From Streptomyces dioscori (lineage in GTDB: Bacteria > Actinomycetota > Actinomycetes > Streptomycetales > Streptomycetaceae), in contig NZ_KZ679038.1 in the NCBI RefSeq assembly GCF_003024195.1, forward strand, positions 682,001 through 746,000: a stretch of 64,000 bases of DNA, read 5' to 3'. Positions within the stretch are counted from its first letter, which is position 1, and each line of letters opens with the position of its first letter. Under the pieces are notes generated by a model. That model was not told where the DNA came from. It saw only the letters and a list, made by a program, of their open reading frames with translations, and did not search any database. The translations under genes were made by a program, and so were the position numbers. Positions 40,009-48,652 of the stretch are shown piece after piece.

Positions 40009-40851
40009 ATGACCACCGACTGGGAGTGGGACGACACCCTGTTCCTCGGCACGGCCGCCCACTACCGGCGCGGCAGACTCCCGTACGCCCCCGGGCTGGC
40101 GGACGCGCTCGCCGAGATCCTGGAACTGGACGGACGAGGACGCCTCCTCGACGTGGGGTGCGGACCCGGCACCGTCGCCCTGGGTCTGGTGGACCTGTTC
40201 GGCGAGGTCGTCGGCGTGGACCCGGACCGCGGGATGATCACCGAGGCCGCCCGTGCGGCCACCGAGCGCGGGGTGGGCGGGAAGACGCGGTGGGTCCGGG
40301 CCCGGGCCGAGGAACTGCCCGCCGGCCTCGGCACGTTCACCGTCGCGGTCTTCGCCCAGTCGTTCCACTGGATGGACCGGGACCTGGTGGCGGCCACCGT
40401 GCGGGACATGCTCCGGCCGGGCGGAGCGCTGGTGCACATCTCCGACCTGAAGACGGAGACCCGGACCGTCGAAGGCCTGCCGCATCCGGCCGTGCCGTAC
40501 GCGGCCCTGGAAGAGCTGGTGAGCGATTACCTGGGGCCGGTCCGCCGGGCCGGCCGGGGCGTACTGCCGCACGGGACTCCCGGCGGCGAGGCGGCGGTGT
40601 TCCACCGGGCGGGCTTCACCGGCCCCCGACGGCATGTGGTTTCCGGCGGGCAGGCGTTGGAGCGCACGAGTGACGACGTCGTCGCGGGTGTCTTCTCGAT
40701 GTCGTTCTCGGCCCCGCATCTGTTCGGCGCGCATCGGGACGGCTTCGAGGACGACGTACGCCGACTGCTGCGCGCGGCCTCCCCGACGGGCCTCTTCTCC
40801 GCACGCCAGCCGGGCACGGAGATCCACATCTGGGGGGCGGCCCCCCGCTGA
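40009..40851 (+). CDS. SAM-dependent class I methyltransferase
   Basis: Protein of 280 residues with motif I GRLLDVGCGPGTVALGL, acidic end of strand 2 VVGVDPDRGMI, and VFAQSFHWMD followed by MLRPGGALVHI, the pattern of Methyltransf_11 proteins. It starts MTTDWEWDDTLFLGTAAHYRRGR after GAAAGG. Substrate unknown. It stands alone, 44 bases after the GH9 gene and convergent with the LacI regulator. Confidence 0.88.
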   Translation: MTTDWEWDDTLFLGTAAHYRRGRLPYAPGLADALAEILELDGRGRLLDVGCGPGTVALGLVDLFGEVVGVDPDRGMITEAARAATERGVGGKTRWVRARAEELPAGLGTFTVAVFAQSFHWMDRDLVAATVRDMLRPGGALVHISDLKTETRTVEGLPHPAVPYAALEELVSDYLGPVRRAGRGVLPHGTPGGEAAVFHRAGFTGPRRHVVSGGQALERTSDDVVAGVFSMSFSAPHLFGAHRDGFEDDVRRLLRAASPTGLFSARQPGTEIHIWGAAPR

Positions 40852-40960
40852 GACCCACTCCCGCACAGGACGCCCAGCCACTCTTCACGAACCGACAGCG
40901 ACCGGACAGCGATCGGGCAGCGATCGGGCAGCGGCAGAACAGTGCCAGGTCAGCGACCGG

Positions 40961-41986
40961 TCACGCCGTCGGCGGATCCGTCCGCGTGCTCTCCCGCACC
41001 ACCAGCTCGTACCCCGCGATGAGTCGCGTGTGAGGGGCCTCCGCGTCAGTGGTGATCCTGTGCAGCACGGCGTCCACGGCCAGTTCGGCGATCTCGCGCT
41101 TGTCCGGTGACACCGTGGTCAGCGACGGGACGCTGTAGCGGGTCTCCTGGATGTCGTCGAAGCCGACGACCGCCAGGTCCTGCGGTACGCGCAGCCCGTG
41201 TTCGTGCGCGGTGCGCACCGCGCCGGAGGCGAGCAGGTCGCTGAAGCAGAAGACGGCGTCCGGGGGTTCGTCCAGGGCGAGCAGCACCCGCATGGCCGCG
41301 GCCCCGTCGGCGCGGGTGAACTCGCCGGTGTCCGGGACGAGTCGGGGGTCGTGCGGCACCCCGGCGGCGTGCAGTGCGGTGAGGAAGCCGTGCATGCGCT
41401 GCACGGTCGTGGCGTGGGCCCGGTCCGAAGGCTGACCGATGACCCCGATGCGCCGCCGGCCGAGCTTGAGCAGGTGCTCGGTCGCCTCGCGCGCCGCCGC
41501 GGAGTTGTCGATCAGTACGTGATCGGCCGGGATCTTGTACGACTGCTCGCCGAGGAGGACGAGAGGTACGCGGCGCTCACGGTTGGCGAGCATGGTCTCG
41601 TCGAGGCAGAGCGGGCTGAGCAGTACGCCGTCGATGAGGGGGTCGCTGAGTCCGCAGGCGATGCGCAGTTCCTCGGCGGGATCTCCCCCGGTGTCCTCGA
41701 TGAGGACCGTGCAGCCGCGCTTCTTGGCGGCCGCGATGACCTCGGCGGCGAGTTCCGCGAAGTAGGGGGCGACCAGTTCGGGCACGGCCAGCGCGATGAT
41801 GCCGCTGCGGCCGGTGCGCAGATGGCGTGCGGAGGCGTTGGGCTGGTAGTTCAGTTCGGCTATGGCGCGCAGCACCCGTTCCCGGGTCTGTTCCGCGACC
41901 CGGACCTCACCGCGGACGACGTTCGAGACGGTCTTGATCGATACGCCCGCGCGCTCGGCGACGTCCTTGAGGCGTGCACCTGCCAT
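40961..41986 (-). CDS. LacI-family transcriptional regulator
   Basis: Protein of 341 residues. The helix-turn-helix is ARLKDVAERAGVSIKTVSNVVRGEVRVAEQTRERV with hinge helix PNASARHLRTGR, followed by a periplasmic-binding-like sugar-sensing domain (DGVLLSPL, GVIGQPSDRAHATTVQR, FCFSDLLASGA, VGFDDIQETRYSVPSLTTV). The ATG at 41986 puts the DNA-binding domain at the N-terminus; the open frame upstream adds 34 unlikely residues. It is divergent from the arabinosidase/ABC cluster, and three CAACGTTG palindromes lie between, so it should repress both itself and the cluster until an arabino-sugar binds. Confidence 0.94.
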   Translation of the reverse strand: MAGARLKDVAERAGVSIKTVSNVVRGEVRVAEQTRERVLRAIAELNYQPNASARHLRTGRSGIIALAVPELVAPYFAELAAEVIAAAKKRGCTVLIEDTGGDPAEELRIACGLSDPLIDGVLLSPLCLDETMLANRERRVPLVLLGEQSYKIPADHVLIDNSAAAREATEHLLKLGRRRIGVIGQPSDRAHATTVQRMHGFLTALHAAGVPHDPRLVPDTGEFTRADGAAAMRVLLALDEPPDAVFCFSDLLASGAVRTAHEHGLRVPQDLAVVGFDDIQETRYSVPSLTTVSPDKREIAELAVDAVLHRITTDAEAPHTRLIAGYELVVRESTRTDPPTA

Positions 41987-42090
41987 GGTGGTCGCCCCTC
42001 CCTCCCCCGACTTCCTTCCGGCCGACGGCCGCCTTCCGCGTTGCTCCGTCACGCCTTTCGGTCCGGTGCGCTGCTCAGCGTAAGCCATGT

Positions 42091-42102
42091 TCCAACGTTG
42101 TA
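42091..42102. promoter_or_regulatory. LacI-type operator O1
   Basis: Palindromic core CAACGTTG (42093-42100) with flanks TC...TA, one of three in this divergent gap. It lies nearest the regulator gene and probably serves autoregulation. Confidence 0.72.
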
Positions 42103-42204
42103 ATAGCTTCGCTGACCTGTTGGGCGATATCGACCGATATGGCGTCGACGGCTCGTCGAACAGGAAGTTCGTGCAGAAGTGTTGACGTCACATTTCCCCG
42201 GGGA

Positions 42205-42216
42205 TACAACGTTGTA
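42205..42216. promoter_or_regulatory. LacI-type operator O2 (best palindrome)
   Basis: TACAACGTTGTA is a perfect 12-base palindrome with the central CG step typical of LacI-family operators. It is the most symmetric of the three copies. Confidence 0.8.
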
Positions 42217-42260
42217 ACCGCCTCGACCCAGTGACCGAGCGGATCGGTTCGATCTCCCAT

Positions 42261-42272
42261 TCCAACGTTGTA
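42261..42272. promoter_or_regulatory. LacI-type operator O3
   Basis: Core CAACGTTG (42263-42270), about 33 bases before the binding-lipoprotein start codon, placed to block transcription of the transport operon. Confidence 0.75.
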
Positions 42273-42302
42273 CTCCCTGAGTTTTCCGCCGTGGAAGGAC
42301 GC

Positions 42303-43676
42303 ATGCCCATGCGGGACCGCACGCCGCACACCTCCCCGCCCGCTCCGTCCCGGCGCCGACTGCTGCGCGGCACCCTGTCGCTCGGTGCCGTCGCTGCCTC
42401 GGCCGCGGCGCTCTCCGGCTGTGACAGCACCCTCGCGCAGGGGTTCACCGGCGGGTCGCCCACCCCGGACCGGCTGAACTTCTGGAATCCCTTCACCGGC
42501 GGTGACGGTGAGCGGCTGCTCGCGATGCAGGCCGCCTACCGGGCCGGGCACAGGAAGACGGACCTGAAGTCGGCGACCTTCGTCTGGGGCAACCCGTACT
42601 ACACGAAGCTCACCCTCGCCACGCTCGGCGACCGGCCGCCGCAGGTCGCCATCAGCCATCTGTCGAAGGTGCCGACGCTCGCCGAGGCGGGTCTGCTCGC
42701 CGAGATCCAGCCGGCCGATCTGGCCCGGCACGGGCTGACCGAGGACAAGTTCGACGCGCGGCCGTGGAAGAAGTCGCAGCTGGACGGGAAGCTGTACGCC
42801 ATCCCGCTCGACACCCACCCCTTCGTGCTCTACTTCCGGACCGACATCGCCGAGAAGGCCGGACTGCTCGACGGCAAGGGGCAGTTGACGGACGTGGACG
42901 GGCCCGACGCGTTCATCGACGCCCTGCGCGCGGCGAAGGAGGTGACCGGGCAGTGGGGCGGTTCGATCGCCTCGGTGAAGGACGCCTCGACGCAGTTCCG
43001 GCTCTTCTGGTCGTTCTACCGGCAGATCAGCGGCGGCGATCTCGTCGCCGACCAGGGCAGGAAGGTCGTCATCGACACGGAGGCCGCGGCCGAGGCCCTC
43101 GCGTACATCCGCCGGCTCACCGCGGAGAAGGTCGTCCCGACGACCACCGACGGCCCGGGTGCCATCACGATGCTCACCACCGGCAAGGCCGGGTTCCTGA
43201 TGGACGGTGTCTGGCAGGTGCTCACGGTCCAGGGCTCGAAGGTGAAGTTCGACATGCGGCCCCTGCCGCGGATCTTCGACGACGCGCCCTACGCCTGCGC
43301 CGCCGACTCGCACTCCCTCGTCCTGCCGAAGGCGCCCTCCGACTCGGCCCAGCGCCTCGACCTCTCCCTCGGTTTCATCGCCTCCCTGCTGGGCTCCAGC
43401 AAGCTGTGGGCGGAGGGCGGCCACATCCCCGCCTGGCTGCCGACGCAGCGGTCGGCGTCCTACAAGGCCCTCGAACCGCAATCGCACTACGCGGCCGCCG
43501 CCGACGGGGCCGCCTACGACCCGGCCGCCTGGTACGGGGGTGCGGGCAGCAGCCTGCAGATCGTCATCGGCGACGCCGTGACCTCGGTGTTCACCGGAGC
43601 CACCAGCCCGACGGCCGGAGCCGCCCGGATGAAGCGCGAACTGCGCGAGCTGGCAAGCCGGCCCTCGCCCGTGTAA
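42303..43676 (+). CDS. Sugar ABC transporter substrate-binding lipoprotein
   Basis: Family 1 (MalE/UgpB-like) binding protein of 457 residues. The ATG follows GGAAGGAC. The signal has RRRLLRGTLSLGAVAASAAALSGC: a twin-arginine-like start and a lipobox with Cys near 40. Then LNFWNPFTGGDGERLLAMQAAY, KLYAIPLDTHPFVLYFRTDIAEKAGLL and GAITMLTTGKAGFLMDGVW are typical. It likely captures arabino-oligosaccharides for the two permeases that follow, based on the linked GH51 enzyme. No ATPase gene is present; in Streptomyces such systems commonly share MsiK encoded elsewhere. Confidence 0.92.
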   Translation: MPMRDRTPHTSPPAPSRRRLLRGTLSLGAVAASAAALSGCDSTLAQGFTGGSPTPDRLNFWNPFTGGDGERLLAMQAAYRAGHRKTDLKSATFVWGNPYYTKLTLATLGDRPPQVAISHLSKVPTLAEAGLLAEIQPADLARHGLTEDKFDARPWKKSQLDGKLYAIPLDTHPFVLYFRTDIAEKAGLLDGKGQLTDVDGPDAFIDALRAAKEVTGQWGGSIASVKDASTQFRLFWSFYRQISGGDLVADQGRKVVIDTEAAAEALAYIRRLTAEKVVPTTTDGPGAITMLTTGKAGFLMDGVWQVLTVQGSKVKFDMRPLPRIFDDAPYACAADSHSLVLPKAPSDSAQRLDLSLGFIASLLGSSKLWAEGGHIPAWLPTQRSASYKALEPQSHYAAAADGAAYDPAAWYGGAGSSLQIVIGDAVTSVFTGATSPTAGAARMKRELRELASRPSPV

Positions 43677-43778
43677 CCCGTCCGGCGCCCGCCACCGCTC
43701 CCACTGTCTCCATCACGGCCCGCATCGGGCCCCCGTACGTCGTGAGATCCCGTATGTCCTGACTGAAAGGGCCGTCCC

Positions 43779-44687
43779 ATGGCCACGACAACCGCACCGA
43801 CCAAGGCCCGAGGCAGAGGTGACCGCTGGGCCGGTCCGGGGATGCTGTTGCCCTTCTCCCTCTTCTATCTGGTCTTCCTGGTGGGGCCGCTGATCTACAC
43901 CGTCGTGGCCGGCTTCTTCGACACCAGCCTGCTCAAGTCGGGCCTCGGCGACTTCGCCGGCTTCTCGAACTACTCGACCGTGCTGGGCGACAGCGAGTTC
44001 TGGCGGACGCTCAAGAACACGCTGTGGTTCACCGTGCTGACCACCGTCCCCCTGGTGCTGCTCAGTCTGGTGCTGGCGATCCTCGCCGACCGCTTCGTGC
44101 GGGGACGCTGGTTCTTCCGCTTCGCCTTCTTCGCGCCGTTCGTGCTGCCCTCGGCGGTCGTCGCGCTCATGTTCACCTTCATCTACGCCGACCAGGTGGG
44201 CCTCGCCCAGCAGGCCGCGACCTGGGTCGGCGTGGACACCCCGCCGTCCTGGCTCGGTGACCCGGACTGGGCGATGATCTCCATCGCCGCCGCCACCGTG
44301 TGGTGGACGCTCGGCTTCAACTTCGTCCTGTACCTGGCCGGTCTGCAGGACATCCCGCGGTCCGTGCACGAGGCCGCGGCCATCGACGGAGCCGGTCCCT
44401 GGCAGCGCATCCGCCATGTGGTCGTGCCGATGCTCGGCCGCACCACGACCCTCGTCACGGTCCTCCAGGTCGTCGCCTCCCTGAAGGTCTTCGACCAGAT
44501 CTACATGCTGACCAACGGCGGCCCCGACGGAAGCACCAGGCCCTCGCTCCAGCTCATCTATGACACCGGCTTCGTCGAGGGCCGCGTCGGCTACGCGTCC
44601 ACCGTCTCGCTGCTGCTCTTCGTGGTGATCCTGCTGGTCTCGCTCGTCTGGTTCGCCCTCGTCCGCCGCGCCGAGAAGGAGCGCTGA
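43779..44687 (+). CDS. Sugar ABC transporter permease, MalF type
   Basis: Membrane protein of 302 residues with six predicted helices. The cytoplasmic coupling loop has the EAA motif EAAAIDGAGPWQRIRHVVVPML. It begins MATTTAPTKARGRGDRWAGPGMLLPFSLFYLVFLVGPL, as in other family 1 permeases. It is two bases from the next permease gene, and the pair form a heterodimeric channel for sugar import. Confidence 0.94.
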   Translation: MATTTAPTKARGRGDRWAGPGMLLPFSLFYLVFLVGPLIYTVVAGFFDTSLLKSGLGDFAGFSNYSTVLGDSEFWRTLKNTLWFTVLTTVPLVLLSLVLAILADRFVRGRWFFRFAFFAPFVLPSAVVALMFTFIYADQVGLAQQAATWVGVDTPPSWLGDPDWAMISIAAATVWWTLGFNFVLYLAGLQDIPRSVHEAAAIDGAGPWQRIRHVVVPMLGRTTTLVTVLQVVASLKVFDQIYMLTNGGPDGSTRPSLQLIYDTGFVEGRVGYASTVSLLLFVVILLVSLVWFALVRRAEKER

Positions 44688-44689
44688 TC

Positions 44690-45577
44690 ATGACCGCCAC
44701 CGCCACACCGCCCGTGACCGAGCAGCCGGCCCCCGTGGCCGAGCCGCGCCGGAAGTACGACGCCGAGCGCCTGTTCAACCGGGTGGCCCTCGGCGTCCTC
44801 GTCGCCTTCTCGCTGCTGTGGCTGGTGCCGCTCGCCTGGGCGCTCGCCACCTCGATCCGGCCCTCCCAGGAGGTCATCACCGACCCCACCAGCTGGTTCA
44901 CGGCCCACCCCACCCTCGCCGCGTACGGGGACATCTTCGACGCGGGGAAGCTGCCCTACTGGTACGCGAACAGCTTCATCACCTCGATCCTGACGACCGT
45001 GCTCACGGTGCTGGCCGGCTCGCTCGCGGCCTTCGCGCTCTCGCAGACCCGTTTCCGCGCGCGCCGCGTCGCGTTCGTGATGCTCCTCGCCGGGATCATG
45101 ATCCCGGGTCAGGTACTGATGATCCCGCAGTTCCTGGCGCTCCAGGAGGCGGGCCTGCTCAACACCTACTGGGGCGTCGTGCTGCCGCAAGTACCCAATG
45201 TGGTGGCTGTGTTCGTCTTCAAGCAGTTCTTCGACGGCATCCCCAGGGAGCTCATCGACGCGGCCCGCGCGGACGGCGCGTCCTGGCTGCGTACGTACCG
45301 GCAGATCGTCATGCCCATCTCGCGGCCGGTGATCTCCGCGGTCACGATCTTCGTGTTCGTCGGGGTCTGGAACAACTTCCTGTGGCCGCTGCTCGTCGTC
45401 ACGGACCCGGAGATGATGACCCTCCCCGTCGGACTGACCTCCGTACAGGACGTGTTCGGCGTCCCCTACGCCCAGCTGATGGCCTCCGCCGTGCTCGGCG
45501 CCATCCCGCTCCTCGCCGTGTTCGCGCTGTTCCAGCGCCGCATCGTCGAGGGCATCGCCGGAACCGGCCTCAAGTAG
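44690..45577 (+). CDS. Sugar ABC transporter permease, MalG type
   Basis: Membrane protein of 295 residues with six helices. The EAA loop is ELIDAARADGASWLRTYRQIVMPISRP, and the helix 1 to loop pattern LWLVPLAWALATSIRPSQEV is typical of MalG-like subunits. It partners with the preceding permease. Confidence 0.94.
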   Translation: MTATATPPVTEQPAPVAEPRRKYDAERLFNRVALGVLVAFSLLWLVPLAWALATSIRPSQEVITDPTSWFTAHPTLAAYGDIFDAGKLPYWYANSFITSILTTVLTVLAGSLAAFALSQTRFRARRVAFVMLLAGIMIPGQVLMIPQFLALQEAGLLNTYWGVVLPQVPNVVAVFVFKQFFDGIPRELIDAARADGASWLRTYRQIVMPISRPVISAVTIFVFVGVWNNFLWPLLVVTDPEMMTLPVGLTSVQDVFGVPYAQLMASAVLGAIPLLAVFALFQRRIVEGIAGTGLK

Positions 45578-45635
45578 TCCCAGCCACAGGCCGGTTCACG
45601 CCCCAAGAGTTCACACCCCTGAGAAAGGCTCCAGC

Positions 45636-47153
45636 ATGCCGCACACCGCACGGTTCACCGTCGACCCCGAGTTCACCGTCGGGGAGGTGGACCCGCGCCT
45701 GTACGGAACGTTCGTCGAGCACATGGGACGCTGCGTCTACACCGGCATCTACGAGCCCGAGCACCCCTCGGCGGACGCCGCCGGTTTCCGCACGGACGTC
45801 GCCGACCTCGTACGGGAGCTGGGTACGGGCCTGGTCCGCTACCCCGGAGGCAACTTCGTCTCCGGCTACCACTGGGAGGACGGCGTCGGTCCGGCCGCCG
45901 AGCGGCCCCGCCGGCTCGACCTGGCCTGGCGCTCCATCGAGACCAACCAGGTGGGCACCAACGAGTTCCTCACCTGGGCCAAGGAGCAGGGCCTCGACCC
46001 GATGATGGCGGTCAACCTCGGCACGCGCGGCATCGACGCCGCCCGCGCCCTGGTGGAGTACTGCAACCAGCCCGGTGGCACCGCCTGGTCCGATCTGCGG
46101 ATCAAGCACGGCTACTCGGCGCCGCACGACGTCAAGCTGTGGTGCCTGGGCAACGAGATGGACGGCCCCTGGCAGACCGGCCACAAGACGGCCACCGAGT
46201 ACGGCCGGCTCGCGGCCGAGACCGGCAAGGCGATGCGCCAGGTCGACCCGACCATCGAACTGGTCGCCTGCGGCAGCTCGAACGCGGCCATGCCGACCTT
46301 CGGCACCTGGGAGCGCGAGGTCCTGGAGCAGACGTACGACGAAGTGGACTACCTCTCCCTGCACGCCTACTACGAGGAGTTCGACGGCGACCGCGCCAGC
46401 TTCCTGGCCTCCGGGGCGCACATGGACCAGTACATCCGCGACGTGGTCGCCACCGCGGACCACGTCCGGGCCGCGCGCGGCGCCAAGAAGCACATCAGGC
46501 TCTCGTTCGACGAGTGGAACGTCTGGTACGCCGCCCGGTTCGTCGGCGAGCGCAACCTGGAGACCGCCGAGACGCCCCGACTGATCGAGGACACCTACAG
46601 CGTGACCGACGCCGTCGTCGTCGGCTCGCTGCTCATCACGCTCCTGCGCAACGCCGACCGGGTGGCCATCGCGTGCCTCGCCCAGCTCGTCAACGTCATC
46701 GCCCCCATCCGCAGCGAACCGGGCGGCCCCAGCTGGCGCCAGACCATCTTCCACCCGTTCGCCCAGGCTGCCCGGTTCGCCACCGGCAAGGTGCTGCGCA
46801 CCGAGGTCACCGGGTCCCGGATCGACACCGAGCGGCACGGTGACGTGCCGGCGCTCGACTCGGTGGTGACGTACGACGAGGAGAGCGGCGCGGTGACCGT
46901 CCTCGCCGTCAACCGCGGCCAGGAGGAGTCACTGAACCTGCGGGCCGAGCTGCGCGGCGCGCTGTCCGGCTACCGGGTCCTTGAGCACCTCGTCCTGGCC
47001 GACCAGGACCCGGACGCCGTCAACACCCAGGCCGAGCCGGACCGCGTGACCCCGCGCGCCGACGGCGGAGCCGAGGTCTCGGCCGACGGCGCCCTGGAGG
47101 CCCGACTGGCCCCGGTGTCCTGGCACGTCATCCGCCTGGTCCCCGGCGCCTGA
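45636..47153 (+). CDS. abfA: Alpha-L-arabinofuranosidase, GH51
   Basis: Intracellular enzyme of 505 residues with no signal peptide. Retaining GH51 signatures: acid/base Glu in LWCLGNEMDGPWQ (near 174) and nucleophile Glu in SFDEWNVWY (near 293); also YGTFVEHMGRCVYTGIYEP and VRYPGGNFVSGYHWEDG, with a C-terminal beta domain. It would cleave arabinose from oligosaccharides after import by the ABC system just upstream, 58 bases away in the same direction. A small hairpin follows the gene. Confidence 0.95.
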   Translation: MPHTARFTVDPEFTVGEVDPRLYGTFVEHMGRCVYTGIYEPEHPSADAAGFRTDVADLVRELGTGLVRYPGGNFVSGYHWEDGVGPAAERPRRLDLAWRSIETNQVGTNEFLTWAKEQGLDPMMAVNLGTRGIDAARALVEYCNQPGGTAWSDLRIKHGYSAPHDVKLWCLGNEMDGPWQTGHKTATEYGRLAAETGKAMRQVDPTIELVACGSSNAAMPTFGTWEREVLEQTYDEVDYLSLHAYYEEFDGDRASFLASGAHMDQYIRDVVATADHVRAARGAKKHIRLSFDEWNVWYAARFVGERNLETAETPRLIEDTYSVTDAVVVGSLLITLLRNADRVAIACLAQLVNVIAPIRSEPGGPSWRQTIFHPFAQAARFATGKVLRTEVTGSRIDTERHGDVPALDSVVTYDEESGAVTVLAVNRGQEESLNLRAELRGALSGYRVLEHLVLADQDPDAVNTQAEPDRVTPRADGGAEVSADGALEARLAPVSWHVIRLVPGA

Positions 47154-47177
47154 CCCCCGCTCGCCGCCCCCTGCTGT

Positions 47178-47199
47178 GTGACGCCGCCTTCGGCGTCAC
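47178..47199 (+). terminator. Short hairpin after the arabinofuranosidase gene
   Basis: GTGACGCCG and CGGCGTCAC form a 9-bp stem around CCTT between the GH51 gene and the next start codon. There is no T-run, as is usual in Streptomyces. It may limit read-through into the exported propeller gene. Confidence 0.55.
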
Positions 47200-47240
47200 C
47201 GACCGAACAGATCCGACCCCCACCCCATTGGGAGCATCTG

Positions 47241-48437
47241 ATGTCGGCAAGACCACGTACCCCCATACCCCCACTCCGCCTGGCCGCCCTCCTCTCCGCG
47301 CTGGTCGCGCTCCTGGCGGCGCTGCTCACCGCGCAGACCGGCACGGCCGGCGCGGCGAGCGGCACCGTCCTGCGCAACGACACCGGCCTGTACCCCCGGG
47401 CCATCCGTCTCGCGTACAACGGGAGCGCCAACGGCCGCGTCCTGTCGTCGGTGGTCACCTTCTCCGGGAACAACGGACTCGGGACCATCTACGAGAGCAC
47501 CGACTCGGGCGGATCCTTCCGCCAGGTCGGCGCGGTCGCAGACCCGGAGGCGGCGGGCGGCCAGGGCCTGTGCTGCTCCACGCTCTTCGAACTCCCGCGG
47601 GCCATCGGGAGCCTGCCCGCCGGCACCCTGCTCTGGGCCGCCTCGGTCGGCCAGGACGAGACCGACCGGCGCATGGCGCTGCGGGTCTTCAAGAGCAACG
47701 ACGTGGGCCGCACCTGGAGTTACCTGTCCACCATCGCGACCGCGGGCAGCACCGGCGGCCTGTGGGAGCCCGAGTTCTCCGTCGACGCCTCCGGGCAGCT
47801 GGTCGCGCACTACTCGGACGAGACCGACGCGGCCCACAGCCAGAAGCTGATGGCCGCGCGCACCTCGAACGGCACGACCTGGACGGGCCACCACGCCACC
47901 GTGGTCAGCTCCCTGGTCTCCGACCGGCCCGGCATGGCGGTCGTCCGCAAGCTCGGCAACGGCACCTATTTCATGTCGTACGAGATCTGCGCGGCCCCCG
48001 GCCAGTATCAGTGCGTCGTGCACTACCGGACCTCGCCCGACGGCTGGGACTGGTCGAGCGGGCCGTTCCTCGGCCACCGGCCCGAGACGGCCGACGGCAA
48101 GTACTTCAAGCACGCGCCGACCGTGGCCTGGTCCCCCGAGGCCGGCAATCCGCTGGGCCGGCTCTTCCTGATCGGTCAGGTCCTGTACAACAAGGACGGC
48201 AGCGTGGCCGCCGGGAACAACAAGACGGTGTGGGTCAACAGCGCGGGCGGCAGCGGCACTTGGCGGGAGATCGCCGCGCCCGTCACCGTCTCGTCGACGG
48301 TCGTCGACTACTGCCCCAACTACAGCTCGGCCCTGCTGCCGTCGGCGAACGGCACCAGCCTGCTGGAGATCGCCACCGACTGGGACGGTGGCATATGCAA
48401 ACCGTACTTCGCCACCAAGTCCGTACCGTCCTCCTGA
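47241..48437 (+). CDS. Secreted sialidase-fold hydrolase, GH93-like exo-arabinanase candidate
   Basis: Exported protein of 398 residues with a clear signal peptide (hydrophobic 13-32, cleavage near TAGAASG). The mature part is a beta-propeller of the sialidase superfamily with Asp-box-like repeats: IYESTDSGGSFRQVG, VFKSNDVGRTWSYLS, ARTSNGTTWTG, YRTSPDGWDWSSG. This fold with linkage to a GH51 arabinofuranosidase suggests GH93 exo-alpha-1,5-arabinanase, releasing arabino-oligomers for the ABC transporter. Family assignment is by pattern and context. The ATG follows GGGAG. Confidence 0.75.
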   Translation: MSARPRTPIPPLRLAALLSALVALLAALLTAQTGTAGAASGTVLRNDTGLYPRAIRLAYNGSANGRVLSSVVTFSGNNGLGTIYESTDSGGSFRQVGAVADPEAAGGQGLCCSTLFELPRAIGSLPAGTLLWAASVGQDETDRRMALRVFKSNDVGRTWSYLSTIATAGSTGGLWEPEFSVDASGQLVAHYSDETDAAHSQKLMAARTSNGTTWTGHHATVVSSLVSDRPGMAVVRKLGNGTYFMSYEICAAPGQYQCVVHYRTSPDGWDWSSGPFLGHRPETADGKYFKHAPTVAWSPEAGNPLGRLFLIGQVLYNKDGSVAAGNNKTVWVNSAGGSGTWREIAAPVTVSSTVVDYCPNYSSALLPSANGTSLLEIATDWDGGICKPYFATKSVPSS

Positions 48438-48652
48438 GTCTCTTCACCTCATGACCTGTGGGCCGATCGCGACACGTCGTCGCGGTCGGCCCACTGCTGT
48501 GCCACAGCCGTCGGGACCGGTTCCGCCGCTGCCTGCCCGTTCCGCGGGCCGTCACACGTGGTAAAGACCACTTCACGTTCCGGAGTGCAATCGGGCCCGA
48601 GTTGGGCATTGATGAATGCGCCCGTGAACCTTGTGAAGGAGCGCTGATCCAA

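Noticed and set aside
48296..48320. CGACTACTG sequence on the plus strand resembling the sigma -10 element
   Set aside because: It is inside the propeller gene (encoding Val-Asp-Tyr-Cys) and has no GGAAC 17 bases upstream.
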